Assembly: GCF_000003605.2 (NCBI RefSeq)
Contig: NW_003135342.1
Span: forward strand, 261,914 to 287,897
Length of the DNA stretch: 25,984 bases
Reading direction: 5' to 3'
Origin: Saccoglossus kowalevskii
Lineage: Eukaryota > Hemichordata > Enteropneusta > Harrimaniidae
The notes below the pieces were generated by a model. That model saw only the letters and a list, made by a program, of their open reading frames with translations, was not told the origin of the DNA and did not search any database. Both the position numbers and the translations under genes were made by a program. Of this stretch, positions 24,341-25,984 are shown one piece after another (positions within the stretch are counted from its first letter, which is position 1; every line of letters begins with the position of its first letter).

Positions 24341-25984
24341 TGTAATCATGCCTTTTATTTTGGCTACGTTGCACACCGGTAAGAGACCACCGACGCCGAC
24401 ATTGTTACACTGTATCAACGTAATCTCAACGCACTTTGAACTTTGAATGAAATGTAAATGCTGCTTCCAATCTAGAAAATACTATCGAAAAACGGTTGCA
24501 TTTAACGGCAGAATACGTCCTAGCAATAAAATAAAATTGCTAACGACTTAATGTTTTTTTGCGAACTTCGTATACGGTGCCCGGTTTTAGTTATAAACCG
24601 ACGTTACCTTCACGTTCATGTCCTGCCATTGCAACAACCAAAAACATATTGCTTGTTTTCTGAGCGGAGCGGATCGCGAACCAGCCTACCAGCTTGTTTT
24701 CATTGGCAAACTCGTTCGGCAAAATTGTTGGCATATTAGGTGTACATCACATGGAATACTATGATTGAGAGAACTTGATGTATTTTGCGTTTTATACAAT
24801 CCGAAGTCTCTTGGAAGATCCACTGCAGTAAAATTAGCGATTGCCATGGAGGGCACAACCATCAATAACAAAATACCAGGAGGTTTCTGCTGGCGACGTT
24901 GTGACGTTACCCAGTTCCAAAAAAGATTACCTACGCCAAATGAGCAACATTTCAACCGGTAATCAAGATTCATTCAATCCACGGCTAACGAGCAACACAG
25001 TCAGTGGAGTACCGCAGTAGCACGGCATGTTTGCCTTCACCATTGTATTCAAATGATCACGTGGTGTGCCGTTCTCATTCAAACCCGGGATTAGGGGAGT
25101 TTCAGTGAAAATAATATCACAAATCATGCAAATTCAACATTTTCAAACCAGTATACTAAAACAGAAAGGCTTAGAGATGCAAAAGAAGGATAGATGTTAC
25201 TTTTCAGTATACACCGCTCTGTTGATACTATCCCTCACATATTCTACTTCCAATTATTCCTGCGTAAAATGGACGAGCCTCTTTTCATGTTGACATTCAG
25301 AGTAAGATCACGTGACAGGCTGTTAAAATTGGCTGTTGCATACTCTTTCGCCGGTCTGGAAAATGTGTTTAATTAGCTCTCATACAAGCAACAATGCAGA
25401 TTTCCCAGTGGGAGTGAAACTATTCGACTCTGCCATTAAAAAATAGGGATGTTTTCAGCAAAAAACGAAAACTCTGGAGTGCACACAACACACTGAATTT
25501 CGGAAAAAATCTTGCATTATTTACAGCAGCAGAATCCCACAGAAATATCAGACGAAACATGAAAAACTTGGTATCACCCACCCCTGAAAACAAACGCTTA
25601 ATACCACGATGAAGCGTTTGGTAATAATATCAATAATTTAAAAAAATTTGGGAATTCCATTAAATGTACATAGTATATGTTCGGATAATAAGTTTACTAA
25701 CAAGGTTTATCATTTTCATAAAACCTTCAAAATATAATTAATTTGTTAAGTTAAAGAGCATAAGTATACATGAGATAATAAAGTGTCCGATAACAACAAT
25801 GAATAAAACATTTGACTGAACACTCACAAGCTAATAATAAATAAAGATGTCTGCAACCTGTCTGATTGAATCATGGGTGTTTTGGTCCCAAAAATGTACC
25901 ACTTAAAAAAATTAAATGAAACGTTGTGTACTTCAATTAAGTCCTGTGAGACAACCCAGTTTTGAAAAACAGTAAATGGTCATT

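Larger units (their letters stand above)
22905..25984. other. Intergenic, no gene recognised
   Basis: This holds three octamer sites (23359-23604), a diverged repeat array (23711-24340), a 16-bp perfect palindrome (24130-24145) and then AT-rich DNA. Open frames at 24686-24973 (-) and 24765-24962 (+) overlap each other and have no recognisable family. Nothing supported beyond 25000. Confidence 0.45.

Noticed and set aside
24686-24973. Overlapping opposite open frames (24686-24973 - and 24765-24962 +)
   Set aside because: Neither has a recognisable family or splice-consistent neighbours, so I cannot support either.

Overview
The window is metazoan nuclear DNA: spliced genes with GT-AG introns, AT-rich non-coding sequence, many small transposon remnants and tandem repeats. 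The gene content (an ankyrin/LRR/Roc-COR protein with a Cys/His-containing C-terminal region, and a small single-Ig surface protein) and the repeat types suggest a marine invertebrate, either an invertebrate deuterostome or a lophotrochozoan. The species cannot be fixed from the sequence. No bacterial, viral or organellar genes were seen.

Layout. (1) 1-1579: CpG-rich then AT-rich non-coding DNA. (2) 1580-2338, + strand: the last two exons of a small secreted/GPI-type Ig-domain gene; its 5' exon was not found. (3) 2339-8790: no gene recognised. This stretch holds a 125-bp duplication with CCAAT inverted repeats, a 36-bp minisatellite, a seven-copy ~114-bp satellite and a short 16-bp repeat. 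(4) 8791-21759, - strand: one large gene read from right to left. Its exons encode an N-terminal segment, an ankyrin cap, two 33-residue ankyrin repeats, two acidic linker exons, and then a long 3' block with LRRs, a Roc GTPase-like domain, COR and a family-specific C-terminus. (5) 21760-25984: upstream of that gene, with one possible 5' exon (signal-peptide-like, 22753-22904), an octamer cluster and a diverged repeat array.

The Roco-type gene is the main object. All small exon junctions fit in phase and give a continuous ankyrin-to-linker protein. The 3' block is homologous throughout but changes reading frame five times; three of the changes fit best at poly-A runs. It is therefore either a pseudogene or an intact gene carrying assembly indels. 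The Roc motifs are also degenerate: Ala replaces the P-loop Gly before Lys, and the DxxG Asp is absent. The ankyrin and linker exons sit in recent tandem exon-plus-intron duplications, and two decayed exon copies remain in the introns, so the locus appears to have been changing its repeat number.

The introns carry several non-autonomous elements: a TA-flanked mariner/pogo-like MITE, a hAT-like MITE, and two unrelated repeats that share a terminal hairpin followed by CTAAAA. A CpG-rich island near 20580-21430 contains a CCAAT inverted repeat and a CRE directly beside a TATA box, and is the best promoter candidate in the window.
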